Assembly (NCBI GenBank): GCA_032622095.1
Contig: CP136066.1
Coordinates: forward strand, 100,149,319-100,213,318
DNA length: 64,000 bases
Source: Siphonodentalium dalli
Taxonomy: Eukaryota > Mollusca > Scaphopoda > Gadilida > Siphonodentaliidae
Direction: 5' to 3'
The position numbers and the translations under genes are program-made. Of the stretch, positions 23,301 through 33,580 are shown one piece after another. The notes below the pieces were generated by a model, which saw only the letters and a list, made by a program, of their open reading frames with translations, did not search any database and was not told the origin of the DNA. Numbering within the stretch: the first letter of the stretch is position 1; every line of letters starts with the position of its first letter.

Positions 23301-24236
23301 TGATCAGATGAAGAGTACGACCTGTGGCCCGTGCTAATGGATTAAATTTTGAAATCAAAGATGGCCGCTGGCGGCCATGTTTTTTGTCCGAATGACCCAA
23401 AAATGACTCGTTCCCATCTAGTTTCCAATTTCAACAGCCATGACAAATTTCATGATGATCAAACTAAAGGTACGACCTGTAGCCAGTGCTAAAGGATTTA
23501 GTCATACAAAGAGTAAAATCCAAGATGGCTGCTGGCGGCCATGTTTTATGCCCGAATGACCTCAAAATGACTCGTTCCCATCTACATGTCTTTGTTAACA
23601 TCCATAAAAAAAATTATGATGATCCAAACAAAGGTACGACCTGTAGCCCGTGTCAAAGGATTTAGTCATGCAAAGAGTAAAATCTAAGATGGCTGCCGGC
23701 GGCCATGTTTTTTGGCAGAATGACCCCAAAATTACTCGTTCCCATCTACATGACAATATTAACATCCATGACATATTTCATGACAATAAGACGAACAGTA
23801 TGGCCTGTAGCCCGTGCTAATGGATTGAATTTTGAAATCCAAGATGGCCACTGGCGGCCATGTTTTTTATCTGAATGAACCCAAAATGACTCGGTCCCAT
23901 CTACATGTCAATGTCAACATCCATGACAAATTTCATAATAATCGGACCAAAGGTACGAACTGTAGCCCGTGCTAAAGGAAATTGTTGACGAATCACGCAT
24001 ACACGCACACACGCACGACGGATACAAAGCCATGGCAATAGCCCAAACTTTACAAAGTAAAGTTGAGCTAAAAATGGCCACCATGATGGACGCCATCTTG
24101 TCTGGAGTCTCTGCGGCCACTTATTTTCTTGTTAACAAGTGAACAAAATTAGAGGAGACCTTAAGGAAGAAAATTAGTTGGGTGAAGTTAAGTCCTGGGG
24201 GGGGGGTGCAGAGGTCGACCAATATCTCCTGGACTA
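20400..24236 (-). repeat. Right arm of the giant inverted repeat
   Basis: This is the reverse-complement partner of the left arm, with inverted GCCGCCATCTT cores at about 21778 and 22110 and a degenerate one near 22460. A frame at 20708-20890 and one at 19627-19908 (minus) translate to related peptides (both contain HKLAP). They lie at mirrored positions, so the likeness comes from the inverted DNA and is not independent evidence for a gene. Confidence 0.75.
22510..23990 (+). repeat. 161-bp satellite in 4-monomer, ~645-bp higher-order units
   Basis: The marker TGGCGGCCAT occurs at 22571, 22724, 22888, 23052, 23217 (as TGACGGCCAT), 23369, 23533, 23697 (as CGGCGGCCAT) and 23852. The steps are 153, 164, 164, 165, 152, 164, 164 and 155. 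Short monomers (with ATTAAATTTTGAAATCAAAG) alternate with three long ones (GGATTTAGTCATACAAAGAG), so positions four apart differ by 645-646. Other shared blocks are GACCTGTAGCCCGTGCTAAA, AATGACTCGTTCCCATCTA and CATGACAAATTTCATGATGA. There is no unique spacer, so this is satellite DNA and not a CRISPR array. Confidence 0.92.
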
Positions 24237-26040
24237 ATAGAACAGTATTGCGCGCTCAGGATTGCAACGAAAACTATTGTCCCCCAATTTGCCTCTGTTT
24301 TTGTGTTTTTAGTGCAACGAAGTTGGACAAGAATTTTACTTTGACGAACAAATCAATCATTTTGTATTGTCTGCTTTTGGTGTCATGCGTGGCTTTTCAA
24401 AATAATATTAATCCGTCTAATCAATGTAAAGTAATTTTGTTGACGCGCTGCCAAATTGGCGGGAAGCACGCGCTTATTTATCACTAGTGACGTATATGCT
24501 ATTGTGGTATAATGAATATGTAATGGCTTTTTAAAGGTTATGGGTGGATACACACATGCATGTAATCTCTGTAAATGTCGTGTATTTGTTGTTTTGCATG
24601 GATCATACATACCATGTAATATGTGTCCGCTGACAACCCAATCATTGCGGCTATGTTTGACCACAGTGAGCCAAGCTCTGAACGCGCAGAGAGCCGTTGA
24701 CTGAACGAAGTCGTCAGGCCGCTTAAAATAATTGTTCGCGCGTTAACCCAAATGTTGGACTTTCTGTTTAAATCATTGTCAGTCTTCTCTTGATTTGTAT
24801 ACCAGTGATGCCCCCATGAGTTCCCCAACGCAGGGCTATGATCCCCAACGTGGGGAGGGGGGTATATATTATCCCGGGAGCTACCAGACTGACCATTGCA
24901 TATTTCCTCGACGGTGGGGTGGGGGCATACAGCACCCTGACTCATGACTCCCCCCCCCCCACACACACACATGAAGCCACTCCTGACTTATAAATATTGT
25001 AGTTGACAGTCATTTCTGTCGTGTCTGTTTGCTACGGGTGATTAATCTAATATCCAGCAATTTATGCTATTCATATAATTATGAACATAGTATTACAGCT
25101 TTAAATGTGAGAGTACAGAAGGTGGTGTATCTTGCTGTGTGTCTTCATTCGGGGAAAAGGGTTGTCTAGTTCTACGAGTTCCAACTACGTCACCTTTCCT
25201 CTCTTGTGTTATACATGTACATGTATACGCAAAATTTACAACTATGGAATATTTAAGTTAAACATAGTGTAAACATTCATGCCCAGATAATCCCGGCTTA
25301 TACATTCAACTAAATCCTTTAGTTATTCGAAGCTTCCGAGAACCATCCCCCTCCCAATCATGGATTATGGCCCAAAATGTTATAATTCAAGCTTGTACAA
25401 GCTCAAATTGTGACAGTTAGGAACTTGTTCAACATTTGGTTTGAGAAACATATACTGTTATGTTAATTTTGGGTGAAAAATGGGGGGGGGGTGTCACTCT
25501 TTTTACTTTCAACGCTGTACCTGCATTAATTTTTTGGCGCTGTAGTGGATCTTTGTATGGCAATCCCAATTGAATGTTATCACATGAGCTCGCTCTGAAA
25601 CTATCCGAGGAATCTCAACGAATCGGTATTGTCTGTCTTAATTTTCCAGCGCCTGTTATTCAGGGCATGAGAGCACCATATCGGATTGTTAGTGGGACAT
25701 TAAACACTCGTGTATCACAATCGCCCTAAAAGAGCTTCAAATTCTGCAAATGCATTTCGGCATCCATGAAAGGATTTATGACTGGCCTGAAATTTCTTGA
25801 TACCAGTTAGTTTGATAATGGCTTACAACTCTTCACTTGTCTCGCCTGTTGAAATTGTCCGATCGCGCGCAGGCGATTGATGCTATCAATGATTGGTGTG
25901 ACCATGTAAAATACATGTAATATATGGATTTTACATACAGAAATTACATGCATGTGTGTATCCACTCTTATGGAGAGCTACCAGGGTATGGTCTATCGCG
26001 TATATATATATGTCACGTTGTGCAGTGACGCACCGTTAAC
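24237..26040. other. No gene seen; simple runs
   Basis: This stretch has a G9 run at ~24199 (just inside the arm end), a C10 run plus (CA)n at 24950-24972 and a G9 run at ~25482. The 144-codon minus frame at 24538-24972 begins in that simple sequence and shows no domain. Confidence 0.5.
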
Positions 26041-26044
26041 GGTC

Positions 26045-26592
26045 GTGGACATTGTTTTGGTTGTACATCCTTATCTGGAAATATGTAGGCCTATTTAATG
26101 TTTCCTTCAACTGCCATTGTGGAAATCCATGCGAGGATACTTACCACTACATCTGGGCCTGTCCCCTATTCCACACCGAAAGAATGGAAATGTGTCAAAA
26201 ATTATACCAAGAAGGACTGGAAATTACACATATCAACGATTTACTTCTCGGAATTCCCGATACCTCAAACAGAAGAAACAAAATTCTCTTCAAAATAGTC
26301 CATCGACATATAACAGCGCCAAATCGATTCGAAGTCGGATAATCAAACGCATTTCAAAATAGCCACAGAAAGCAAATTAGTCACGAAATCGGTTTTGGCA
26401 TCTCCCACCCCAAACCCCAACCCACTCATTTGTAAATGTAAATATGTTTAACCTATATATGATTTTCCTTCGCCATTTTGTATGAATAAAATTATTGTAA
26501 ACAGGGAGAGGGGATAAGTAAGGTTTGTAACTTGTCCCCAATCCCTTTTGTATTATTCGATATACAAATAAAATATGTTTAAAGTAAAGTTT
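26045..26592 (+). mobile_element. 5'-truncated LINE: ORF2 C-terminal end plus 3' tail
   Basis: The frame around 26052-26342 encodes a metal-binding tail, CHCGNPCEDTYHYIWACPLF, the Cys/His cluster found at the C-terminus of many APE-type LINE ORF2 proteins, and then a stop. No endonuclease or reverse transcriptase is left. The 3' tail 26505-26590 (GTAACTTGTCCCCAATCCCT through AATAAAATATGTTTAAAGTA) recurs at 41115-41180, so both are tails of one LINE family. The 5' breakpoint is near 26045. Confidence 0.7.
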
Positions 26593-26760
26593 AACTGTGA
26601 TTCGGACATGGGTTGTTGTACATGCCACGTAAGCTGATGATACAGTTTAATCGATATAGCCTATATCAGATAACACAAGCCGTTATGTGAAGGGTATGCC
26701 TATCTGACTGAATGGGGATACACTAGTTAATTCGTGGTAATGGATCCCACTGTCCTAGTA
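26593..26760. other. Short stretch with no feature recognised
   Basis: Between the LINE tail and the MITE; nothing recognised. Confidence 0.4.
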
Positions 26761-27126
26761 TTAAAGATGGTCTGTCTACTTTTTATATATTTTCAAGGGG
26801 TATAAATAAAAAATACGAATCGAAGATACCTGTCCGGAAACGCTTCTATCAATTAATATTGATTTCATATCGAAGTTTTCTTATATAGTGAGATAATCAG
26901 TTCGGAAATTTTTCGTTACTATTTTATATAGAGTTATCTCACATGCTACGCTTCATACGAACGCGAATCGTAAAATGTCCCAAATTGATTACAGAAAATT
27001 CGAAATAAAATCAATACGAAATGATCGAAGCGTTTCCGGACAGGGGATGGACTCGATTCATGTTTATTATTTTATACCCCGAAAACAATATAATACTTGT
27101 TATAGTAAGAGATAGACCAGCATTAA
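26761..27126. mobile_element. 366-bp MITE with TTAA flanks and long inverted ends
   Basis: The left end TTAAAGATGGTCTGTCTAC and the right end, reversed, TTAATGCTGGTCTATCTC pair, followed inward by GGGGTATAAA and its complement and by CCTGTCCGGAAACGCTTC with its complement GAAGCGTTTCCGGACAGG. TTAA at both borders suggests a piggyBac-type target, though TTAA could also be part of the ends. No transposase is encoded. It lies 180 bp upstream of the first sulfotransferase exon seen. Confidence 0.75.
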
Positions 27127-27303
27127 ACATGCATCTTACAAACTATATTCTAAGCTAGAGTAATTTTTCCCTCGTATCCTATAGCGACGAATTGCTTGAA
27201 AATTATCAGAAAAATTTGCCAGACCATAGCATTCTTTGGCGAATTGTCGGTAAAATAGTTCACGAATATGCGTGTATCACTAGTGATGAATTAATCTTTC
27301 CAG

Positions 27304-27384
27304 GGCGACGGAATGTGAAAATACTCGTCATCGGGGCTTGTCTTAGCAGTGTGATCGCATGGGCATTGTTCTTCTTCAGACGAG
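27304..27384 (+). CDS. Carbohydrate sulfotransferase-like gene, membrane-anchor exon
   Basis: An exon bounded by acceptor AATCTTTCCAG and donor GTAAGG encodes RRNVKILVIGACLSSVIAWA followed by LFFFRR. A single hydrophobic span lies between basic clusters, as expected for the signal anchor of a type II Golgi enzyme. The exon ends in phase 1 (a lone G), which joins CT at the start of the next exon to give Ala. There is no in-frame ATG in this exon or in the open DNA before it, so the start codon must lie in an unseen upstream exon. I infer Golgi-lumen transfer of sulfate from PAPS to a glycan, based on the catalytic exons downstream. The exact sugar acceptor cannot be read from the sequence. Confidence 0.65.
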
Positions 27385-29339
27385 GTAAGGCAGGGAGCTC
27401 ACAAACGGAAGTAAATGTATATTCTCCACAGTTGAATGCGGTCATATTCACACACAGTTTTTCGGGCTGCCATCGCAGGTGTGAGACTATGGAATATTCT
27501 ATATACGTTTTTGATACGTATTAATTACGATCGGAAGAGTGATATATCCACAAGTTAGTGTACAAAAGTGGTATTTGCCAGAAATTGATGGGTTAGAATC
27601 AAATAGACATCATCAGGGACATTGTATATTTCTAATCACGTATACTTGCAGCGACAAAGGGTATATAATTCGTTATTCCAAAAAGTATCACTCACAAATG
27701 TGCGATGAATATGTGCCCAGGTAAAGAACTATTCGCGTGCTCTGACCGACTCAGAGCACAATTGGTCCCATATAATGCAATCAACTGGAAATGTGCCGTT
27801 GAGTGTATTTTGACCACGGAGCACAATCCGTGCGCTGGACGCCGTTGGACACACTAGCCGGTTAGCCACACACAGCAACGCGATTAACATGCACTGATCG
27901 CCGTTGAATGTCAATAGATGTGTCGATACAACACGGACTGGTTCCATGCATGCACGTGATTAACGGGTGACCGGTTTTACCAAAACCAAACCACCTCGCA
28001 GATGTGTGCCCAGATCCCATGCAGTTTGGAAAGTCGAAAGTGGCAGTCGTATGTGTCATATTATTATATATATACACGTGGATCGTGAATTAACGAAGAA
28101 ATAGGTCTGCCAGATGCCAGTTGATAATGAGTTTGTTCTTCAAGCGTTCGACGTGTCGTCGCATCAGAACTATAAGGTCGTAACACACATTTTCAACTTT
28201 CCGAGAAAATGAAGGTTGAAGTTTTCAGACAACGTTTCTCGTAATGTTGACAAAGCATTATTGTATTTATCCCAATGAAAACTGGCATTAGCTGTCCATT
28301 GAACCACATATTGTTTCTGTTTACTCCCTCGTTTTCTTTTAAAAAGCAATAACTTGTTTGGAGATACGACATTTTTCGTACGCCAACGCGATTGGTTTCC
28401 GTGCTGTAAGGAAGCTGTGCTAATAAATACAGATTAAGCAAAATATGGTGGCAATCGCATTGTGTCTATGAACAAAAAAGTGCCTATTGTACATTATGAA
28501 TATTCAATCATGTGCATCATCATACAGAAATTTGTGGAACAATCACAAATCACGTGACTAACATGGAGATACGACCATATAGCACACATTTGAGAATTTA
28601 CAAACACAAAACAGAAGTCACGTGGACAACCTGAAGCATCCAATTGGCTGCTGTTGGACATATGACCTTATAGCACGAATAATTGTGAAGATCGCTGGAG
28701 ATACGACATTTGTGTCACTGGTTTGTGAGAATATTTGCCATCCAATGCAAAAACAGTTTGGCCCACTGGATTGGATTTTTTCTCACGATTCGAATAATAT
28801 CAAATACTCATTTCCCGCCAAAATTAAGTTACGACCTTATAGTTCTGATGCGACGAATTGTTAACAACAACATTTCAAAATTCACTGTATCGATTAAGTA
28901 TGTTGGTGTAGTAACTATGGGCCTGCATACAAATTTTAAACGCGATGTTTTGATTCCAAGCAACCATGTGTACGACATGGAACACGAAAGAGCGTTCCGT
29001 GTTAGTCTATTTCTGATATGGTATAAATAAAGAGCGTTTGTTTCACTTCTGTATATGAAAAAAATAAAAATTTCTCGAAAATGGCTGAGAATATGTAGCC
29101 GGTATATCAATAGTTCGTGTATTTATTAACCTATGTCTCCATCCAAATTACGCAGACAAAATGTGGAAGCTAGAATGAGCCTAGATCATGTCATGAATCA
29201 CTACTCTGGCTAGCGTCTGTTAGCCAGAGTAGAGATTCATGGCATGATATGGAAATAGCCATGTCCGTTTAATCTAAACGTGTTTGAAACAAGAGCTATT
29301 CTTCTTAAGTAACTAACAGCAGGGCGCACTTCATTTCAG
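27385..29339 (+). other. Sulfotransferase intron 1, with transposon content
   Basis: The intron has donor GTAAGG and acceptor TTCATTTCAG. It contains the TIR element at 28148-28862, a copy of the repeat shared with 6.7 kb (28960-29165), and a ~65-bp hairpin at 29185-29250 (arm CATGTCATGAATC and ACTCTGGCTA). Frames here have no motifs. Confidence 0.6.
28148..28862. mobile_element. ~715-bp TIR element inside intron 1
   Basis: GTCGCATCAGAACTATAAGG followed by TCGTAAC on the left is matched exactly by its reverse complement at 28828-28855. The inner part has further weak inverted pieces (GACCTTATAGCAC, ACCATATAGCAC). No transposase frame is seen, so I call it non-autonomous. Confidence 0.65.
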
Positions 29340-29616
29340 CTGAATCCATAGGACAGGGAGGGGCGCATAACATCCCGGATGTCAACTCCATTGCCCGTGA
29401 CACAGATCTTGTAAAATCCAAGCATTTCAGTTCACAGCAGATAGACAAGGATAAAGTTCTACTCTTTGCATACTTCCGTAGCGGGTCGTCCATGGTGGGA
29501 GATATTCTGCAGCAAAACGACGGGTCTATGTACATATTCGAACCTTTGCGGAATTTATATTATAATTATCGCAATAAACCACATTTCGAATTGGAGTACT
29601 TGAATGGTACAACTAG
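29340..29616 (+). CDS. Sulfotransferase-like gene, 5'-PAPS-binding exon
   Basis: This 277-bp exon lies between TTCATTTCAG and GTGAGT. It encodes an N-terminal stem and then KVLLFAYFRSGSSMVGDILQ, the 5'-phosphosulfate-binding loop of the Sulfotransfer_1 family (typical form TRSGSS). MYIFEPLRNLYYNYR follows; E-P at this place is usual in the GlcNAc/Gal-6-O-sulfotransferase branch (CHST1-7 type). The exon ends in phase 2 (AG), which joins A of the next exon to give Arg. Both junctions keep the frame open with no stop, which supports a live gene. Confidence 0.8.
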
Positions 29617-31099
29617 GTGAGTATTACGGGGCAAAAAAGGACTATAGCTTGTGGATGAGTAATACTGCGTCTCTACCATCTACTCTGAGATGCTTGAAGC
29701 TTAAGTATTATACACCCATTATACACGTCATGTATACTCAACCAATACACAAGCGAAGTATTGCTTTTGCATTCTCCATTCTGCCATGGTGAATGTACCA
29801 TGACTGCCTGTAATCACTCTGAAGCGCAATTGTTAGACAGGGTCATCATCTACCAACAATATCATGGTATGTTATAATTGATGGTGGGATTAGCGGTTAA
29901 TCTTGCCGAGTCAATGTTATTGCTTGGGTCTTATTTTACTTTTATTTTTAGACCAATATTCGAAAATGTTCCTACTTTCAACCAAATTGTAGAATTGAAT
30001 GGGCGGCTGTCAAATCATAGGGGTATCAGGCGATATCAGTTTTAACCTTCATTTTCAACTCCAAAGCGGGAGAGTGGAAGTTCATAAGTCCTCCAAAAGA
30101 ACGACAAGCAAAATTATAAGATCTAGCTACTTCTAGCATTGTCGACCACTAATACCAGATGACAAGATCGAAACCTTTTCAACATCAGACAAAGTGTGGT
30201 TCTGCCCCTGTACTGGAGTGGGATACATATTACATGGTACATCTTGCACAAACTCGGCTGATCGAAAGTTGCCGGGTTAATCATCCACTATCACGGCTTT
30301 GCTGCACAATATATATGACTATATATGTGTTGTTGACGGATACGGACGATTGATCGCCCAAAACATGAGATGAGGATACACTGATAAATGTATTGTCGTT
30401 ACAGAATAACAACGACCAGATTCGTGTGTATATTGTACACATGATTGTATACGATATATAAACAGAATAAACACGTTCCATATTTTGTATCGATAAGTCA
30501 AGTGCTGCATGTGTATTCGGATGTCGCGTTTTTGTACGATGGCCCACCCGTATCATTTCGCCACAAGCGTTTTGCCTTATAGCCTATTTATTATACGCTC
30601 ACCAATAGATTAAAGAAAACATCGCTAACAGATAATAATCGTTATCCACCGATAACAGTGAAGATATAGAAAATTACACTTTCATTGTACTTATCTTTGA
30701 TGTTACGGACGTCTAGGACGTAACTGAGTTTCGCGAATAGCCCTAACTATAATCGAATTGTAAAATATTAACCATATATAGTAGCATTAGTATAATTATA
30801 TTATATTTTTTAATGTGACCCGGTTATAATGGGTATACGCGTAAAATAAAAGGAAAACCTAGTGTATTGAGTGGACACCGAAAATGATCTCATTCGTGAC
30901 TGCGACAAATCTTTATTGTTCGCTTGTGGCAAACCACTCGCGAAAAATAGGTATTTGTCTCGGTCACTCATGATATAATGTTCGGTATCCACTAAAAACA
31001 ATAGATAACATATGTGTATATACAGGCTGCACAACGTTATCCTATCATCGGTACCGGAGCGTTTTTATTATGTTAATTTACGCATACAATAATATGTTA

Positions 31100-31330
31100 A
31101 CATAGTGTCGACGTTCGGATTGACCACTCATTGTTCGTCCGTCCGTCGGTGCGTTCGTCTGTCTGTCCGTAGACACTTTACGCAAAAAATTTTTTTACTG
31201 ATCGGAACCAAATTTTTATATATGAATTTCTCAGCCCAAAGACAGATCGGGTTCGAATATATTTTGATCTGACTATTATTAACTGAGTTATGGCCCTTTT
31301 TCGAAAAAATGTTCACTCTTTAAAAAAAAT
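31100..31330. repeat. Interspersed repeat starting with a (CGTC)n-like stretch
   Basis: A (T)CGTCCGTCCGTCGGTGCG stretch leads into GTCTGTCCGTAGACACTTTA, TTTTTACTGATCGGAACCAA and GAGTTATGGCCCTTTTTCG. I recall this general form from marine invertebrate genomes but cannot assign a family. There is one copy in the window. Confidence 0.4.
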
Positions 31331-31574
31331 TAGATTGAATTCCTTGCTCATTTAACAAAAAAACATAATTTATTTTTTTTAATATTTAAAGGTGGTGTCC
31401 ATGCAAGTGAAACAAAAACGAATTTGTGAGCACGTTTACTCACATATACGACATCAACATGGGTAGCGGCCACATTTAGCAATTATCTGCGGCTCCGCCC
31501 CGTGTTTCGCGCTTACGAAATACAACTTAACCCTTTCATGACTGGAACTTCCTGAAATTTGGCGAAAATCATGT

Positions 31575-31730
31575 GCCAATGCATTCTATTATATATGCGA
31601 GTCTCCCATAATGCATTAGCCTAACAGTATTTGCATTGACCTTGTAAGCCATTGCATTCTCTTATATATACGAAGCTCACTATGGGAGACTCGCATATAT
31701 ACGAGAATGCATTGGCGCAGGATCTTTAGG
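31575..31730. repeat. Diverged relative of the 32.1/35.3-kb foldback family
   Basis: GTGCCAATGCATTCTATTAT, GCGAGTCTCCCATA, CCATTGCATTCTCTTATATA and the inverted end GAGAATGCATTGGCGCAGG match the inner arms of the foldback elements downstream. The outer TGTGACCCGCC ends are missing. Confidence 0.65.
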
Positions 31731-31973
31731 GTTGCACCGGTGCAGCTCCCGTCATACTACGCGATTCGGCTTATTGTTGAACTTTCGAGATACACTTACG
31801 ACAGTTACAACATATAATTTAACCCTTTCTGTGCTAAATGGATTATCCCAGTCAGTTAAAAAGTGTACATTGGAATAATCTATTATTCATTTGGAGGGAT
31901 GTTAATATGATAAAAGCACACGACAGATAAATAAAAGTGAAGAAGGGACCCTATGTATTGAGGGAAATGATTA

Positions 31974-32016
31974 GATAATAAGTTCAACATAGACGTTTGT
32001 TGAACTTATTATCTGA
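31974..32016. repeat. 42-bp hairpin, copy 1 of a small family
   Basis: AGATAATAAGTTCAACA, a 9-base loop, then GTTGAACTTATTATCT. Related hairpins occur at 42007-42053 and, as one arm only, at 58551-58577. Confidence 0.8.
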
Positions 32017-32078
32017 ACATTTCCCGTGGGATAACTACTCATCAATGATGTTTTTTAATTTCTTATTTATTTAGTATA

Positions 32079-32512
32079 TGTGACCCGCCATATCAAATCC
32101 AGTCGGAAGTCGGGATTTTTTTACCCTGTGCCAATGCATAGGTCGCCTCGCATATATAAGAGAATGCATTGGCCTAACAATTTTTTATCATTTTTTTTAA
32201 ATAAATGTTTCTTACAATTTTTAGGACATAAAATAAAAAAACATCCATTACCCTGCAGGGAGCCCCACACATATATAGAAGCATATAGAAGAGTGTCGTC
32301 TGCTCATGTTTGTCTGGGGCTCTGTATGGGTGAAATTATAAAATTGTTAAAGAATACAAGAATTTTTTTTTTAAATTGTAAAAAATTGTTAGGCCAATGC
32401 ATTCTCTTATATATGCGAGGCGACCTATGGTCGACTCGCGTATATAAGAGAATGCATTGGCACAGGGTAAAAAAATCCCGACTTACGACTGGATTTGATA
32501 TGGCGGGTCACA
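32079..32512. mobile_element. Foldback element, copy 1 (434 bp)
   Basis: Ends TGTGACCCGCCATATCAAAT and the complement ATTTGATATGGCGGGTCACA pair. Arms continue through CCAGTCGGAAGTCGGGATTT, CCCTGTGCCAATGCAT and CGCATATATAAGAGAATGC, so nearly the whole element is one hairpin around a ~170-bp loop. TA flanks both ends. Copy 2 (35294-35756) has the same loop in the same orientation. There is no protein of its own; the 157-codon frame across it simply reads the palindrome. Confidence 0.85.
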
Positions 32513-33024
32513 TATGTAAACTATATACAGCGATGTCATACAACCATATATGAAAGTAATGCAAAAACAAATCATCTTATTAATTATAGTGACATCTCAG
32601 GTTGGGCGGGTCGGGGTCCTTTTACACGGATGCATTAGTATAGAAAGGGTTGAATACTATGCGATTCGTCTTAATGGTGAACTTCCACAACACTCTTACG
32701 ACACTTATTTCTCTAGTGTGCGTTTATCTGCAAGTTTATAATAATATGTGTTCTGCAAAAAAAAAAACGAGTTGTACATGTACTTTATTTCTATTAAATT
32801 CTCTTTCAAGACATTGCTTTTTAAGAGTCAAACATTTCGTGTTTATGGGCAGCAAATGCGCACACGATTGGATGGCGAAACATGCTAAATCGAAGTTCAC
32901 TATTAGATAGCGATTGGTATTAAATCACATTAACACGTGCAGGTTCGAATTGTTCGGTGAAAAATAATAAATAGAGCACGTCTTGTCGTTAGTCAACTCC
33001 AAGCCATTCTCTATTTATTAAGTG

Positions 33025-33305
33025 CTAGCTGGTGTGCCCGACTCGTCCGGGCTATTTAGGGATTACTTTGTCGTCGCTCCCGTCTGGTGCCGTCGAGTAT
33101 ACGGCGTCCAGAAACATGCCAATATGAGCGTATATGAGCGAGGTCAAGGTCAATGACACGATCGCAAGTGAAATTCGACCCGCCCATATTGTTCCCGGGA
33201 TCAAAGTAGGCTACATACCAAATTTGAGTCGGATTGGTTGAGCAGTTTTCGAGTCTATAACACAGACATATATACATACAGGCAGAAGTTCCAAATATGC
33301 ATATC
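33025..33305 (-). mobile_element. Short Helitron-like element in intron 2
   Basis: Read on the minus strand it has a start region with ATATTTGGAACTTCTGCCTG, an inner GAGTCGGATTGG-type segment shared (in complement) with 58.95 kb, and a 3' end TAGCCCGGACGAGTCGGGCA hairpin followed by CACCAGCTAG at 33025. A hairpin followed by CTAG is the standard Helitron 3' end. The next base is C where T is expected, so the border may be mutated. It belongs with the elements at 36.7, 57.9 and 58.9 kb. Confidence 0.6.
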
Positions 33306-33580
33306 GCCGATATTGTACAACTATATCACATTGCTTCGTATCATCAATATACTTGACTCATTTTGGTTTTCTCAACTATCATTCTGAAACATGGAAGGAT
33401 ATTTTTTGTTCAGCTGTTTGTGTAAATGTAGGTCAAACGCGTATTTTCTGAAATAGTAAATATAATACAGTATGGCAAAATTTTCAACAATAATAATCCA
33501 TTATGTGAGCATCAAATACATGTTTTGATATACGTGTATACTGAATTTAGTAAATGCATGATATGTATATCTATTTACAG

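Larger units (their letters stand above)
17773..24236. repeat. Giant imperfect inverted repeat, ~6.5 kb, symmetry centre near 20.28 kb
   Basis: The outer ends AGTCCAGGAGATATTGGTCG (17773) and CGACCAATATCTCCTGGACT (24217-24236) are inverse copies. Pairs then follow inward: 17880-17930 with 24075-24140; 18020-18150 with 22390-22510; 18430-18480 with 22075-22130; 18770-18960 with 21600-21800; 19090-19180 with 21355-21470; 19845-19890 with 20730-20770; and 20135-20150 with 20450-20475. The right arm is about 1.5 kb longer because it holds a satellite array (separate entry). Most of both arms is made of YY1-like AA(G/T)ATGGCGGC modules. The reading frames in the arms are not disrupted in a way that suggests genes. 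It could be a foldback-type transposon or an inverted segmental duplication. Confidence 0.85.
29617..33580 (+). other. Sulfotransferase intron 2 (~4 kb), repeat-filled
   Basis: The intron runs from donor GTGAGT to acceptor CTATTTACAG. In order it holds nothing recognised to ~31090, an interspersed repeat with CTGTCCGTAGACACTTTACG (31100-31330), a diverged foldback relative (31575-31730), a 42-bp hairpin (31974-32016), a foldback element (32079-32512) and a minus-strand Helitron-like element (33025-33305). Frames such as 32080-32553 are translations of the foldback. Confidence 0.6.

Noticed and set aside
22510-23990. CRISPR-like periodic array
   Set aside because: Repeats are ~161 bp with no unique spacers, and the setting is an animal genome; it is satellite DNA.
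24538-24972. 144-codon minus frame
   Set aside because: It starts in a C10/(CA)n run, is low in complexity at the beginning and shows no domain.
26052-26342. Cys/His cluster as a host zinc-finger gene
   Set aside because: Spacing matches LINE ORF2 C-termini and a shared LINE 3' tail follows.
32080-32553. 157-codon plus frame
   Set aside because: It reads straight through a foldback element; its two ends are mirror translations of the same inverted repeat, and it is not collinear with a protein in copy 2.
32940-32960. B-box-like GGTTCGAATT, possible tRNA or SINE
   Set aside because: No A box at a suitable distance and no cloverleaf could be drawn.
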